Assembly: GCA_033063855.1 (NCBI GenBank)
Contig: CP093829.1
Span: 7,326,243-7,390,242 of the forward strand
Reading direction: 5' to 3'
Length of the DNA: 64,000 bases
From: Smittia aterrima
Taxonomy: Eukaryota > Arthropoda > Insecta > Diptera > Chironomidae
Shown here: in pieces, positions 12,191 to 27,600 of the stretch
Layout: every line of letters starts with the position of its first letter
How positions within the stretch are numbered: the first letter of the stretch is position 1
Made by a program: the position numbers and the translations under genes
The notes under the pieces: generated by a model
What the model saw: the letters and a program-made list of their open reading frames with translations, nothing else
Database searches by the model: none
What the model was told of the DNA's origin: nothing

Positions 12191-15100
12191 AGTCAATTGC
12201 TTTTATCAACCATTTATTTAACTTAGATTTTATGGAAATATTATTTTGTTGATCAAATTGCCTTCAACTTTCCTCTGCACGTCATAAACTACTTTTCATT
12301 GGCAATCTTTTGAAATAACTTCTTTTATTCTAATTTTATATCATGATCGAGTAATCATGAGAGCAATTAAACATCGCTGACTCCTTTCCTTGTTCACGAG
12401 AGTACGGCATAAGATAAATAACTTACATTAACTTTTCATTTACGTAACTTCAGATTAATAATCAACGCATAACTTTACCTTAATAGTTGGCTAATAAGAA
12501 ATACTTTCTGAAATTTTCATGTGATTTTATAATTATTAGTTATAAAATAAAAATAATTTTTAGAAAGTCGCAAAGTTTCTGATAAACTCTCGCCTATTTG
12601 TAAAGGCAAAAGTTATCTAACCGATCAAAAGTTATCAGAATCTTCGAAATATATTCATTGAAATCTAAATCGTTTTAAATTCCACAAAACTTTCAGGCAC
12701 AAAACAAGAAACGGAACCAATTGCAGGTACATTGCTTAATGATTTTTGAAGAGATAACAACTTCCGTTTCCTTCAATAAAGTTTTATTATCCTCGGTCGT
12801 GCAAGAGAATGGACAAAAATTTGTATTAGTCATCGACAAAAGAATTGCAAGAATGACAAAAACTTATTGATTAAAACATTTTTTGTTTCAGAATTTCTTC
12901 TTAAATAGTTTTGGATAATCAATTTATCAATGACAAATTAAATTTTCCAAACCAACAAAATTTTCCGTTTGACGTTTTCAACAAACCTTCTCAATTTTCA
13001 AATAAAAAGACGGAACTTTCAAACTCTGGGGCGACGCTCTCTCAAACTCTCTTCTCTTCAACGAGAATCAGTCGTTGTACTTCACTCGAGTTGATCAGTC
13101 GCAATTTTTTCGTCGCGTTCCACAAGTTTTAATTCATTTATTTTATGCTGAAATAAAGCAAAATCAGACAATTTTTAAGTGAAAATCAGTAAAGAAGAGT
13201 CAAAGGAATAACTCAAATCACAAACTAAGCAAATCCTAAAAGGTTATTATCAATTAAAGTTCGACCGGGAAATAAAAGGAAAAAAACAGACGCTTCGAGT
13301 TCGCAATATCATTAATCGGATATTCATCGTTATTAAAAGGATAATTGATCGGGCCGGTGAGTGTTTCTCGACTTTCGTGAGCTTGGCAAAAATTCTTTAA
13401 TTCTTCGAGACGCAATAAAGTGTTGCGACACGAGTCCATATGGAACGCAATTTCGTAATTGATCCAGACGAATCCTTTTTGGAGGTTAGAACGGGAGATT
13501 CGAAACTTTATTCCCCTGTCGTCTGCAGTCGAGGACGAATGCAGACGAGTTACTTCTGGTGCAATTATTGTTCAACATTTTTTTTCATCGCAACCGATCT
13601 CAGACAGCACAACATATGGTTGCTTGTTTAATTTAATTATCTCCGTTTCAACATTTTCTCTTGAAACGCGGCCCCTAACGGTGAAGCCCATTTTGCTTTT
13701 CATGAAAATGCTTTTCTCCACAACTCAATGGGCCCGAATCTCAAACACTGGGATCTGTTCGTAAATTACAAGAAAATAAAATTAAAGAGAAAATAATTCT
13801 TTGACCCAATCATCGAAGACTTTATCTCGAAATCAGTTAAAAGGCCATGAAATTGCGTTATTGTCCCAAATTTTCTATATCAGCCCCCATAATTTGCGCA
13901 CAACCTAAGAGACGCTACTCTCCGCACACACTTTTCCCATTTCATGTCTTCTTCTTTTTCTCATTCGGGCTCCATGCGAATCAACAATTTCGTTAGAACG
14001 GCAAAGCGAGAAAGGGTCAAAAAGCATCAATAGCGCACCCAAAAAAGACTTCACAATCGAGTTTATTTCGTTCGTCGTCCTTTGTTTTCATGCTTCGTCG
14101 TCGCCCTTGTTCTTCGGCGATTTTTTTTTCCTTCCTCAGATAAAAGACTAAACTTGTCACATTTTTATCGCCAAGTGCATTTTTAAATCATTCACGACTT
14201 CAGATCTCCAAATTTAAACTTCCTGCTTTAGCGATTGTACTTAAAGCGTCAGAGACTTGACCAGAATTTAAATGAACGCAGTGAACAACAAAGCGAAAAA
14301 ATTCTCCTTTTTCGGGGGAGGGAGACAAGCTTAAGCTTTGTGTAAAAATGCGGATAGGAATTCGCATCTATTTACATTCCTTCGACTCATTAGAATTCAA
14401 TATTAATTGAATGGAAATATTTGAGTCGTTCATCACCGCATCAACGGGTATCGCTTCGTGCATTGATAGCTTGAGCTGATCGCTGGCTTACTAATATGTA
14501 GCGAGCTTGGACGCTTTTTAGTTTCATTGAGAAAAGACGCAATTGAGTTGTGAATGATAATCTCGGAGCGTGAGTAGCGCATTCCTCATTCATAACACAC
14601 AGTAAATTGCTGAAATCGCGACTCGTTTGAAACTCATCGTTTAGCTATAAAAATTGCTAGGCTTCTGACTCATTGCTTACTCACAATAAATTATTTGTCT
14701 TATCACGAAGCTATGAAGCTCACACAGTCAACATACCAAAGTGTCATAATTTACTCAATTCAATAATTAGTTCGTTTAATGCAAATTTATTAAATATGAA
14801 AATGACTTGCAAATTGCACTTAATAAATGGTTTTCTGGATTCCATTGGCATTCTATTGAATGAATTTGTTTCAAGCCAGCAACAATTGAAAAACTTGAAC
14901 AATTTAGAAATTGAAGTCAACATACGAAAACTGGAATATTTCACGTACTAAGTTTTTCGTTTTATGATGATTGAAAATGAGTTTACGATTTTTCCAACAG
15001 AAAGTGTTTTTATTGCATAAAATTTATTTGATCAGAGATTCGTGTCTAAAACGAAATAAGAAGGTTAACGTCTTTAAAAATATTTTTTTTTGCATTCAAA

Positions 15101-15636
15101 GTCCCAACAGAGATTGAGAACATTAATCATGAATTATCTATGCGGCTATTCATTATAACGTGATTTTTAATCCCAATTGAGAACCTTTTTTGATAACATA
15201 AATCACTTTCATCACCCTTTAAGCATCTCCAATGTGAGAAAGGGAAATTATTGATTCGATTATCAAATGGAAATTATGATTCAGATGGGACTGATGAATC
15301 TGAACCCATTTTTGCCTTTGATCTTATGGTAAACTCGTTTTTAAAAAGTTTATGGGAGGATACGGGTATATGCCAAGGCATAATGCAAAACGACAAGGGC
15401 AAGAAAAAAATATTTTCGATCCCCAAGCTCATTTTGATCGCTTCAGATATTACAGTATCGATAATTTAATTATACGAATTTAAATAAAGCCAAGCTCCGT
15501 CGTCCTGAAACATTTCACTAGTCCCCTCCTTTATCATTAATTAGCAGCGTCTTTATCAATTTAGTAGAAAATTAATTTGATTAAATTTACATTTCCTCCT
15601 CTCTCTCCTCTTAGAAATAATCAAACAGAAATAAAT
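12191..15636. other. Rbf 3' UTR, intergenic DNA and 5' region of the VAT1-like gene
   Basis: AATAAA at 12546-12551 could serve Rbf. No conserved exon is visible. A pyrimidine-rich run ending in TTAG at about 15613 lies 24 bases before the VAT1 start codon and looks like a splice acceptor, so the VAT1 transcript probably begins in a non-coding exon further upstream that I cannot place. Small open frames (for example 14673-14951 and 13440-13631) have no recognisable protein features. Confidence 0.5.
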
Positions 15637-18600
15637 ATGACTGAAACAAACGAAACTGTCGCTGCTGCTCCAGCAACTACCGAGCCAACAAAGGAAGCAC
15701 CCGTTGAGGAAGCACCAGCTAAGCCTGCAGAGAATGGACATGGCGAGGAAGCAGTCGCAGAAACTCAAACAAATGGCAATGGAACCACCGAAGAAGCAGC
15801 AAAGGAGGAGGAAAAGAAAGAAGATCCACCAAAGGAGATGCGCTCGATTGTTTTGACAGGATTCGGAGGTTACAAAGGAGTCAAGATTTTGAAGAAGCCA
15901 GAACCAGCAGCTCAAGCTGGAGAAGTTTTGATTCGTGTTCGCGCATGGTGAGTCATTTATTTATATTTTATGAGTCGCATCGTTGCTGTTGCTTACTATC
16001 AAGAATTTCTTCAAAATTTCTCTGAGTCTCTCAAGCAGTATCGATGACAAATATCACTTGACACCAAGACTGTTGGCGTCGCACGATCGTTTTATTACCA
16101 TAAGAAAGCTATTCTAGGGTTGTACTTTAAATATTCATGCAGATCCATGCCTTAGCGAGCACCTCAGGTTGATTTTCACTCGTCTCTCAAAACAGAACGA
16201 GGCAACCATCAAAGTTAACAGTCTCGGGACCGGATTCCCGGTGTCATTCTTTAAAACGCATAAATTCTTTCTTTTATCGTTCAGTTCATTGAAATATTTA
16301 TGGCAATGAAAACGGGTGCTGCCAAGTGAGCGTTGCCAGATGTAAATACTATTTCTCAGTTTCTGTTAGCTCGAGTGTGGTGGAAACACGTGAAACTCTT
16401 AAGATGATCATAATTTATACGTTCAATAAGCTCTTGGGTTATCTGCCCTTCTCTCACATCATCACCACGAATTCCGGGAACATTTTTCAAGGGAAATTAT
16501 AACAAGAGCATGAATTTTCTATTAAAGTCTCCGACAACATGTGTGATTCACATGAGGTTATCATGCATATTCATGAAATGACGCTCAAAATGGTTTTGTC
16601 AGTGATAGGGAAAAGATAAAATAATGTTCGAATTTAAAATGCAATCGCTGCATTCCCAACCAAGGAATTCTCATCTGAAATGCTAATTGTGAATGAATGT
16701 TTGATTAATCGAATCAATAGAACGAAGATGACGGTCCCTGATGAAGCTATTATGGCCAATTATCTGACTAAATAACTTCAAAATCAGTTCGATAATTGGG
16801 AATCTAAAAATCGTTTGTTAGTTTAATAAATTTGATTAGAACCGAAACACAAATATCATTTATCAAAGTATCTTCGGAGAATTGAAATCGATAAAGTTTA
16901 TAGTTCCCAAGCCAATAGAGGAAAGGGCGAAGTGCTGCTAGGCCCTTATGCGAAGCCCGGCTTGCAAGCATATTGCGATCGTTTATTTATTCATTTGCTC
17001 ATTTATTTTATGCATCTCTCATGTTTGTGTGTTCCTCAAAATTGTGGAAAAGAACGAAAAAGAATTTGCCCGTTACTTTTACGATTTATGGGATTCACAA
17101 TTTTAAAACAAACCGGAATGAGTTGTGGAAGCATTCGTCAACAATGTGTTGAAAGAGAAATGGAAATTGATCATTTATGAGATTAGAACCAACTTAACTG
17201 GCTTTCCATAAAATCTCGGTAACTAAACAAAATTTTATTTATTGAAAAATGATTCGTCTCGACTCATAAAATATTTTGCGTTTACACTCGTGACGAATTT
17301 AAAGAAATACGAGCAACAAAGTCATGTCCGAGACGCAGGACGTTAAGTCTGATTCAATTTGAATGAAATAACTTGAAAGCCAGCCTGAGAAATGAATTTC
17401 AAACGAGGGAGAATTTCTTATTGTCAAAACGAGACGAACATTTTCTTTAAAGCAAATGCACTTGAGGTTCAACATGAAATTTCTACGACATTGACATAAC
17501 TCGACCGTCATTCGCTCTCTGCAATAGAATTCGCAGTTATTTCTGCAAAACTCTTCAAATTTCTTATGGTGATTTATGATTAATACGAGTTGCATGTGTG
17601 AGCTTCTTTCTGTGTTCTTGTCGAGAAACCGAACAAACATCATTTGAAACGTCGTCGTCTTGACGTCGAGTTCGCAGCATGTTTCAAGAAGCAATTTCCT
17701 CACGGCTGCTTTCCCTATCGCTTGCTCGATCAAAGTTGAAGGGGAATCGTTGGGGAGTTGTTGTTAAAGACGACGCGAAAACAGTAATAAATTTATTACT
17801 GGTTCATGACATTGAAGGCGTTTGAATAGCAACAATCAATATTCTCTCTCCAGTTAAGATTCTCCTTCTGCTCTTCTGTTGAAATTCTTTCGAGAAGAAT
17901 TAATGTCTTTTCGACGTCAAACCAAATTACGCGTTAGAAATTTTGTGACAACAATTTGTCATCAATATCGTCGAAGAAGAAGAGACTCACAATGAGTACA
18001 AAGTGGAAATATTAATGACATTAATTCACGCGCTTCCCCTTTATCGTCTAATGGATTTCATTCTAAAAATTTAACTATGCTTTCTAAATGAGTAATGGAA
18101 AGAACTTTATTTGATCGAGGGGAAGGAATTCGTCGAGGGATTACACGAAAATTGATTGACGAAAATGCATTGAAGTGAAAGTTTTTCTTCAAAGTCTGGG
18201 TCAACCACAAATAGACTGGAAAATCACTCATATCTGACGAAGAGTTTTCATATATTAACGATGTCTGAACGAACAGAAATAAATCGTGCGGAGGAATCAT
18301 TCGGAAAATGTACAGGGATACGGGCGGGAACATTTATAAGCGCAATAAAAAAAGGATAAACATAAACGAGGATGGAAAAAGTGTTTAAGTATACGCAAAC
18401 GATGATTTATGACTTTAGTCTGGTTCGCTTCGTTGTTGACTCGGTTTCTAGAAGCTTTCTAGCTTTAGCAATAGTTTTTGCCTTAAATGAGCAGGTCGAA
18501 TAAAATAAGTAAGCAAACGTGATAAGAAGAGAAGCAAGCGGTGTCCTCTCTTCGAATGTCGCAATCGCAAAGCCATAAATTTCAATTGGAAATGACATAT

Positions 18601-21600
18601 GAGAGAAATACTGCATGGCTCTGGGAGTCAATGGCTCCAAACAAACGACAATCTCATTTTTTGTTTGACGTCATGATGTATGTAAGGAAGAAACGCAGAA
18701 GAAAGTTCGATAACTTCTTTGGTTGGCACGTCGTAAAAACACTGATCACGTTTTCTTCAGATTTTTCACTTCCTTTCTCTACTCGTCCGATGTTTTTTAA
18801 TAGGAAAATACTTCCCTATGTGCACTATCTGTTGGAGTAGACATTAACTTTATGCTCGCTTTTTATGCGCTCCAGACAGCAGTTGACGACGCTTGGCAAA
18901 CGTCGGGAAGGAAAGTGTTTTCCAACTCGATGGAACTTGAAAAATGAAATTCTTCTTCATAGTCATAGATGAATCATTGAACTTTCCTTTCATATTTTTC
19001 ATATTGATTCTCTCAAACTGCATAGAACGCTCCCTCGCCTCCTTCGTAAGCTCTCAAAGCCAAATAAATTGCAATTTATTTGGAAATGATGCGGAAAAAC
19101 ATCAAAACATGTTAAGGAATATCATTTTTCCCATTTTTATTGAATCGTCGGGAGTATTGCCCTCTTTCTTGATCAGAATGATGATTTGAAGCCGTTTATT
19201 GCTCTCGGAATAAGAGGCGAAACACAGAGAAGATAAAAATTTATCTTCAAATGAAAATGACAAATTGCAATGTTGATGACGACCCTCTAATCCTCGGCGA
19301 TCGTAATTGTTTCGCAACTCACAAGAAAAAAGAAGAAGTGAGTTGACAAATAAAATAACAAATGTCACCTCCAGGTAATAATCCAAATAATAGCTTTGGC
19401 CTTTAGAACACAACTAGTTGCTAATTACTGCAGAAAGACATCAACTACCGAATCACTTGCGTCAGTTTCCTCGTTAAATTTTCTAACAAAATGTTCCCTC
19501 TATCTACAAAATTTTATCGGAAAGCAATTATCAAATGCACACTTACATGAACATGAAACATTTAATGGGTAAATCAACAGGATGTCCCATAATACAAAAA
19601 GACGGAAACATTCCAACTCGCATTAAAGTGAAAATCATGTTTCTTTGTTTCTTCCTGTGTGCTTTCGCTATCGAGCCGGTAACTTTGATTTAAATCCAGA
19701 GAACTTTCGCTTTTTTCAGATTCAAGATTCACTCTGAGTCATTATTTACCCTTCTCCCTCCTTGGGTTCGGTTGAGCTACCGCTCTTTAACGATCTCATA
19801 AAGAAACTTTAAGCACTTTGTTTGTTTACGAGTAAGCAACCGAAGGAAGATGGTGGCAAGGAAACTCGAGTCAGATCTACATTTTCTTATTCCTTTAAGA
19901 GGGGAGCAACAAATATTCCACGCACGAAATATCGACCGAGGAAAAAAATAACGAAAGAAAGCTCCTAAAAAAAAGAGAGAAACAAATTCCCCGATCATAA
20001 AAGTTTTTCCATCCATTTTTGATGCTCGTCTTGAAGACGAGAGAGCAGCAAGAATAGGAAGCTAATATAATAAGAAAAGTTCATTGTATCTCCGTGTGTG
20101 CGCTTTGATGGGATTGAATAATGGCGACAGTCTGATTGAATTACTGTTAATCTGGTAACACGGTTTGAGACGGGCGAACATTAACTCTGAGATGAGATGA
20201 TTGTGCTGGTGTTTGTAAAAATCATTAGTTTGGGGAAAATTTCTTCTTCATGCGGTTCACCCGCTTGTCGACATCAACATGTTGTGTTGCTTCTTCTCAC
20301 ACCCCAAGTCGTCATCTCGTAGAATGAATAAGACGAGACTCAAGCACTTTCGCTTGCGTTCGTCCCAAGTTGTCAGGTGAATCTTAAAGCAATTTCTTCT
20401 ATGCTGTAAACAGAAGACTAGAGAGAGAGAGAGAAATATTTGCATTGCCAGAAATTTACTTTTATTTCAAACATTTGGGTTTCTTGACAACTACGCCGAA
20501 AGACGAAAGGCCTCTCAATACCAGGAAGGATGATGTGGCATTTGAAATGCTCGGCTTACTTGGAGTTCCCATAGCTTCATTTCTTAAATGATTTATCAAC
20601 GTCTCGTTTCTCAGACTCGATGTCGAAAGAGCAGCGAGCAAGACACAAAAAAATCTGATTGCTGCGGCAAATTCATAAATTTGAGACTCTAATTAATTAA
20701 ATATGTCGGTCAGACATTGGGAATCCGATGTGTTTCAAGACGTCTGTGTGTCAGACGCGAGTTTCATAACTTAACTTTGTTTGGTATTTCGGAATGGATT
20801 AGAATTCTTTAAATCCCCATCGCATGCATTTCAAGAGTAGATTTTCAATGTTTCTCGGTTGTCTTTGAAGGTTATTCTCTGTGCGATGATGTGTGGCAGC
20901 TTCGAGAGATTTGTTTTGTGATTGCGACGAAACGTTTGAGACGTCGTCGACGAAGGATTAGAAACGAAATTAAGAATTGGTAATTTATTCAGAAACGTTT
21001 TTGTCGTTCGAGGCGAGCTCACGGAAAATTGAGAATTCAGTTCACAAAACGACGACGCTCAGCTATTTCGTTTCACTTTCCTTTGATACACGTCCAGCAT
21101 GAAGAAGTCCATTAAATGCCTTTATATAGCTTTTCACACTTTGTTACTCTTGATCGGAGGCCAATCATCTCGTAAATGAAGCTTTATCATCATCAGTAAA
21201 TTAATGTGGGCAGACGTAGCATCTTCCGAGTAATGCATTGGACATGGTGCGCCGGATTGAACTGGAAAGAATTTTCGAGAAATATTTTATAACATTCTCT
21301 GCTGTTGGGAAGTGCAGAAGAATTTTGTTTACGCTCTGGTTCGATGCTTTTCGCACTAGAATTTGAAATAAATTAAATTTTATTGCGCAGCTCAACGTAT
21401 TTTGATAAGATTGAATTGAACTCGTCTTTGATTCGCTCTCTTCTCCTTCTCGTGTATGCTTCAACTCTTCACATTGATTCTCTTCGCATACTCGGTCGAC
21501 TGCTGAGCTAATTTGACATGAGAAGGGACTCGAGAAAACACATACACCAATGTCGTAATCGAGAAGTAAAAAGAGCCCGGGACTCTTGTGTAACGTGAAA

Positions 21601-24600
21601 AAGAATTAAACGAAAGAAAAATCAAGAACGTTGGAAGAGGCGAATAACATTAGTTCGTTTGAATGATGATTGCTGTTTAATGCGTTGTATCATGACCGTT
21701 CTCATGTGTGTTGTATAAACATTCTACAAGTCCAAAAACGCGCTCTGCCTTCTCGTTTTTACGAACATGAAACAAACAGAAATAAAAAACTATTAAAATA
21801 ATACATAACAATAATAATGCCATCGGGCGAATGAATCCGAAAATGATTCCAGGATTGAATTTGGGCTTAGTCACTGCTGAGTATGTCTCTGTCTCTGTAC
21901 TTGATGAAAAATGGCTTCAAGTGAACTTCTTTTTTTGTGAACAGAAATCAAGATAAACGAGAACTGCTTCGACCTGGGTCCCCCAGAAAACGAATTCAAC
22001 CGTTAAATTGATGAAGCTTTCTTTTGTTGTTACGTTTCTATTTCTTTAAATTGACATTAACAATTGAGACGTTCTTCGGTTCTCTTACTTCTCTTCATTC
22101 TGATTAATAATTAATGGTCAGTCAATTGCGCAAATAAGTACAACTCGACCGTTCAGTTCATTGGGTTGAAACTTTAGGCTTCAAACAGTCCAGAAAGGAA
22201 ATCAACGTGCGACTAAGCTTGACCTGTGTTGTGACTTCTTCTTTAATTGTCCCTAAAAAAATAGAATCAAATCTCTCTCTACAAGAATAGAATAAAAAAA
22301 GCTTGTTTTGTCGTTGATCGTTAGCCGGTGAGAATGACGCGATATTTAGAACAATTCGAACAATGAAAGCCACGCTGGGCACGGTGATTCTGAATTAGAG
22401 CCGCCGCGTGTGTGTTGAGATTTTAATAATCGACAGAATTAACGAACATGAAGAACAGAAAAAATGTAATTATATCAAGATTGGTATGAGAGAGGGGTTC
22501 AAGGACGGCTTTGAGCATGATCACATGAGTCAGCGTTTGGGCTCGCGATCACCAGTTTCCGATCTCACAAAAAGGTTCATTCAAAGCCAGTAATTAGAAT
22601 TTTTAACGATTTTTTATTCTCTCTGTTGTGGTTTCTATATTATTTTCGCTTTCGCGGATGAAACCTCTTGAAGTTGTCAGTTTTTTGCCATGAAAGTCTC
22701 AGCCTGAAACTCAATTCACTTGCAAACGTCTTTTCTCGATTATATTGCCAAGTCAGTTGTGAAAGAATGAACATTTTTTTTGCGAGTCCAAAAAAGCGAT
22801 GCTTCGGTTAATGATTACTTCACTGCACGCACCAATTGGCAAAAGTGCGGCTTCAAGTTCACACCGGAGTTTCATCTGAATTCCTAGGAAAGAAGGCTGC
22901 TTCGTGCTGCAACGTTAAGCGATGTTTCAATGAGCTCTCGTTGCTCGTAACTCACATTGAATCGGTCACGAATTTATGTTTGAAACTTAACGGCACCTGC
23001 ACATGGAAAAAAAATTGTTTGAACAAGAATTCCTCGCGCTTCCATTCTTTTAACCACTTCATTCCTTTTCTGATCATGCCGGAAGTGTACAATTAAAAAC
23101 AAAATTGAGTAATGATGCAAATTAAGAAGATTGCTGACGATTTTTTTTTTTCGTTGAATGGCAAGTTATTGTGCGAGAAGTGAATTGATGAAACGCAGAG
23201 CGTGAATACTTGTGACCTCGTCAAATTGTTGTGTAATTGAACTGATTGCATGCTGTCAACGCTGACTCAGAAGTGAATCAAGTGTCGGCTATGATAAGTT
23301 CAGTTTACGATTAAGACGAATGAGCTCATAAATGAATTTGATTCACTTCGATTCAAAGGAAATGAAATAATATTTCTTCTTATCTTCGTTCGCTCTTAAT
23401 TGTGATGTTTTATTCGCAAATTAATTGAGACTTATGACTGATGACTAAGAATGCAAAACGATCTTCACGGCTCGCGAACCCTCTTTGGGTGAAGAACAAT
23501 GAAAATTTATTAGCATTTTTAAAGCTCGCGCATTCAATTAGCTTGAGTGTTCATCACAGTAGACACAACGAAATACAAATTTGTTATGTTTCATGAAGTT
23601 GCAAGGAATTTTTTAATTAAAAAACTGTACGACGATAGCAATTAATATGAAACTTGCAAATTAATCTAAATTTTTACGCTCATCTGGCAATCAAATTTCA
23701 TCTCGTTCATCGCGGCATGAATCTGGTTTTCAAGATGATGAATCATCCTAGAAAGAAATGCAATTTCTCGAACATCTCTATGATGATGTGTAATTTCCAC
23801 GCTCGCCCAACGATAACTGTGACGCATCGATCGCTGATGGCGATTCATTCTTGTTGTCCAAGAATGTAGTAACATGATTCAGCTTTTAATTGCATTTCAA
23901 ATTCCCAATCGTGTTTAATTTTTCTGGAAGCATTTAAGAAAATATTTATAGACGAATTATTGGATATTGTGGGTAGAGAAGGTCATTTACACTTAATTGA
24001 GTTTGATAAAGCATTCTAAGAGGGTCTCACACCATGCGACAGTCTTAGCATTAAGATTATGAATGAAAATTCCTCTCTTCTGCATTTATCAAAATTTATG
24101 GCATCCGGGTTAAGGGATGCTCAGTTGACTCGATCAGAATCTATTAAGATTACTCTCTTGGTGGCTAATTAGAAGTCTCTGAAGTAAGATTTGAAGTCTG
24201 CGATAAAAAATTCATAATCTCATGATAAAAGAAGTTTCCGGAGGATTTCCAGTTGAGAAAACGAAGAAGAAATTAGTCGCTGTCAATAAGGAAGCTGAGC
24301 TGAAATGAAAAGAACGTTTTCGTGTATACATTCAACTGTCGGATGGAGAACAGCGAAATTATTATTAATTTAATAATCTTAAGATTCAAGTGAACTCTTC
24401 AGACTCACAATGAGATGAATGAATAAATTTTCGGGGTGGACGCGAAAGATGTTTCAGTTTTTTTTCTTTGTTCGGGAGCAGTTTGAGTGAGTGAAGTTGA
24501 CTGGCAAGCCCAGCGGATATGGCAAATATAATAAAAGGAAAGAAATCTTCATATTTGCACAATTCGAGAAAGGAAAAGAATTTCGTTGCTTTAAGAATTG

Positions 24601-27600
24601 AAAAGTATAACTGGCAATTAGAGTCTTCTTGTTATTAAGAGAGAGACTTTCAAATATTCTTAATTTCGAAGCTTAATTTATTTCTGTGCTCATTCAGAGA
24701 TAAAAAGTTATTTTGCCAAAGGCGACATTTTGATGGATCGGAGCACTGACGCTATTTCAATTCTCATGGCCTTATCGTGATTTACTAAAATATTTAATTA
24801 AAGTATTTACACAATATCACGACGATCCATTATAATTTGAGACGTTTGATTGCGCGACATGCTTCCCCAAGTTGAATGAACAAACACAGCATCAGTCTCA
24901 CAACATCAGTGATGCTTATAAATAAAGTATCGATTCTTGTGAAAGATTCAAAGGCTTGTCGAAGGTGCTAATGCTTCTTAAAAAGCCCTTTGCCTGCTTT
25001 TTATTTTATTGGGTGTGTCACTTCTCTCTGCAAGAAGAAAGAAGCCTTTTTTTTGAAAAGGTAATCGAGTTTCATGTGTGCTAACCAATTGTTCAGCGTC
25101 AATCCTCTGAAGTCTACAAAGGGGAGAATACAGAAAGAACGAAACCTTTACTAAGAATTAAAACATTTAAACTTTGGTTACGCGTTCACCCAAATCATCT
25201 TTGACTTTTTCTTCTTCTTCGTTCTTTAAAAATTTGTTCGTTGGTGTCGCCTTTTCCCATCTCGCGATCAACAAAGGTCCCCGAACAAAAAAAAATTGTT
25301 TTCAACGATGATTGAAGGAAATAAACGCTGATTTTCTGTATTGTCGCCGCTACTTCTTAATTTTGACATTGCTTGCTCCTTCATCTCTTTTCGCGCGACG
25401 AAACTTGCTCCAACTTCTCGATTCCGTTTTGGAATGTTTATAAGAAAATATTGAACGTTGATACAACAAGCAAACTTGGTAAATCTTTCCTCCTCAGGTG
25501 CGCTTGTTTGGGCTCTTTAAAAAATTAAAAATCTCATGCTCATGATGAAAAAGTAAACGAACGAACGAGATGTAAAGAGTAACAAAAATACGTTGAATGA
25601 AAGCGAAAAGAACACAAGGCAAAAGAACTCCACGAGGCGGCTGCTAATAAAATCGCAAATAAAGCGCAAATCATTTCAATTTCTTCGCAAGAGAAGCTAT
25701 GAATCATAAAATTATAGTAAACAGGAGATTCACAAAAAATATTTGTCGAGAGATATTCTCTCGTGGCTAAAATTATAACTGAAGATAATTTATTTCGTAA
25801 TTTGCTTCATTTGATGAAAAAATTGTTTAATGAGAAATTATTTGTTGAGAAAACATAATTTGTTGGCTGTAATCATAATTTAGGGATCAAGCTAATATTT
25901 CATCTCAAACCGTAATTTCTCATTTCTCGAAATCTATCACAAACTCGCGAAAATTCTCTCTCCAGTCTTCTCATTAAGATTTCATTTGTTTGTTCTTCAC
26001 ATGAGGTTGCTTTCCACTGAATTATGAAAAACTCGTTTGCCAAAAAGATCTTTCAGAGTAAAGCGAAGAATTATGTAATGGAACGATTTTTTTTTGCGTT
26101 TGAAAAATGATGCTTGATTCTTCTTGCTTCCTTCTCAAACTTTTTTCTCTCATTCTTTCATCATTCGCAACTTCATAAGTTGTGCGAAAGATAAATTTAT
26201 CAAACTCCTCTTATAAAGGTTTCAAGATCTGAGTGTACAGTGAAGGGCGCAAGAAGCAGCAATTCTTCGAGCAGAAGGAAAATATAAACAATTCTCGTTT
26301 CATTTAAAACGGAACTTACATGAACGAGAATGTAGAATCATAAATGTTTTAACTTACTCACTTTTCGCTCCTCCGCCGACACATCACCAGACTTTGTTTA
26401 TAATTAAAATGTAAATTAAATAGTTGGAGGGGCCGAGATGGAGGCGATGAGGCTTCGCTGTGTAATAAATTAAAGAATTTACAGCAAATGAAATGAAGAT
26501 TTATTTAAGAAGAATATCAAGATGCGCAAGAGCACTCACACTTTCTCGCTTATAGATTTTACTTAGTCGAGAAAATATCGTTGTTTACAAACTTCTTTTA
26601 GCTCTCGAAGAAGCTCGCTTTACACCCGATCTCTTCTCATCCATTTAGCAGCTTCAATTCTCTATTCAAGCTTTGTGCGCTTTTTAAATAAACAAAGAAT
26701 CTACAAAAGCCGCGTGAAGTCTCAACTGTTAGCATGATTTTCCATTGCTAAGTTTATGGACACGAGACAAACATCGCGAAACAAGTTGAGAAGCAAAGCT
26801 GTAACCACAACACGTGGAATGCGTTAAACTAATACGGAAAATCAAATTATTTGAATTAACGAACATTGATTAAGCGATGTGTGTCGACTGACTCAACTAA
26901 TAGAGAATGTGCCTTGGAATTCCAATCTTTACTTATCGTACCTTAGTTGATCATATGCGCAGAGCAAGAAGAATCTAAAACAGAGTCGATATTTCCCAAG
27001 CGTGGGACGCTACCTGCCTCTTAATGCTATTAAAGAGCATAAATATTTTGTTGTTCGCTCCTTTTCGGATCGACCCACAAGGATTTATGTTTAAGCCTCG
27101 CATGCATTGTCTCCCGGCTTCTCTATTCGGGAGTCAGGTTTGGGCTTTCTCGGCTTTGTTAAAGGACAAACACTAAACGCTGCGACTCGCATTCTTCTCA
27201 GCCTAAGGCTTGAAAAGAAATCCCAATTGGATGTGGTTTTTACGATGTTTCCCTCATCGACTGTTTTGTCACTTGACTCGACCGAAGAAATTGGATGCAA
27301 TGTGTGTTGTGGCAAAATCTCCGTCTCTGTCGTCAAAATGTCCAGTGCGCAATGTATACAGAAGTTTAATTAAAGCCCCGGATTCGTTAAATGCGACGGC
27401 AGTTGTGTGGGAAAAGGAAGTCAAATGTGCTGTCTCAAGAATGAAATTAATTATTTATGTATCGATCGCTCTCTGTCTGATAGTAAAGAGAAGCTACACG
27501 ACTTTAGTTTTCATCCAATCTTCGTTTAATTACTGTAATGTTAGAGCCAACGGAATTCGTTACCAAAACGTTTAGTCGAGCGGAAGTGTTGGTTAACAAA

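Noticed and set aside
13440..13631. Open frame with a C-x2-C pair and a His resembling a zinc finger
   Set aside because: Only one histidine at the needed distance and no linker or neighbouring finger, so a chance match is likelier.
14673..14951. 92-codon open frame before the VAT1 gene
   Set aside because: Composition follows the AT-rich background, an equally long frame exists on the opposite strand, and no motif is present.
17299..17733. 144-codon open frame on the minus strand inside VAT1 intron 1
   Set aside because: No domain, signal, splice context or protein-like repeat of residues. Length is possible by chance in a 14 kb intron.
20417..20432. GA-rich simple repeat in the VAT1 intron
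   Set aside because: A short microsatellite of a kind common in insect introns; not informative.
27091..27575. Overlapping open frames on both strands near 27.1-27.6 kb
   Set aside because: They overlap each other in three frames with no conserved motif, and lie in the middle of the VAT1 intron.
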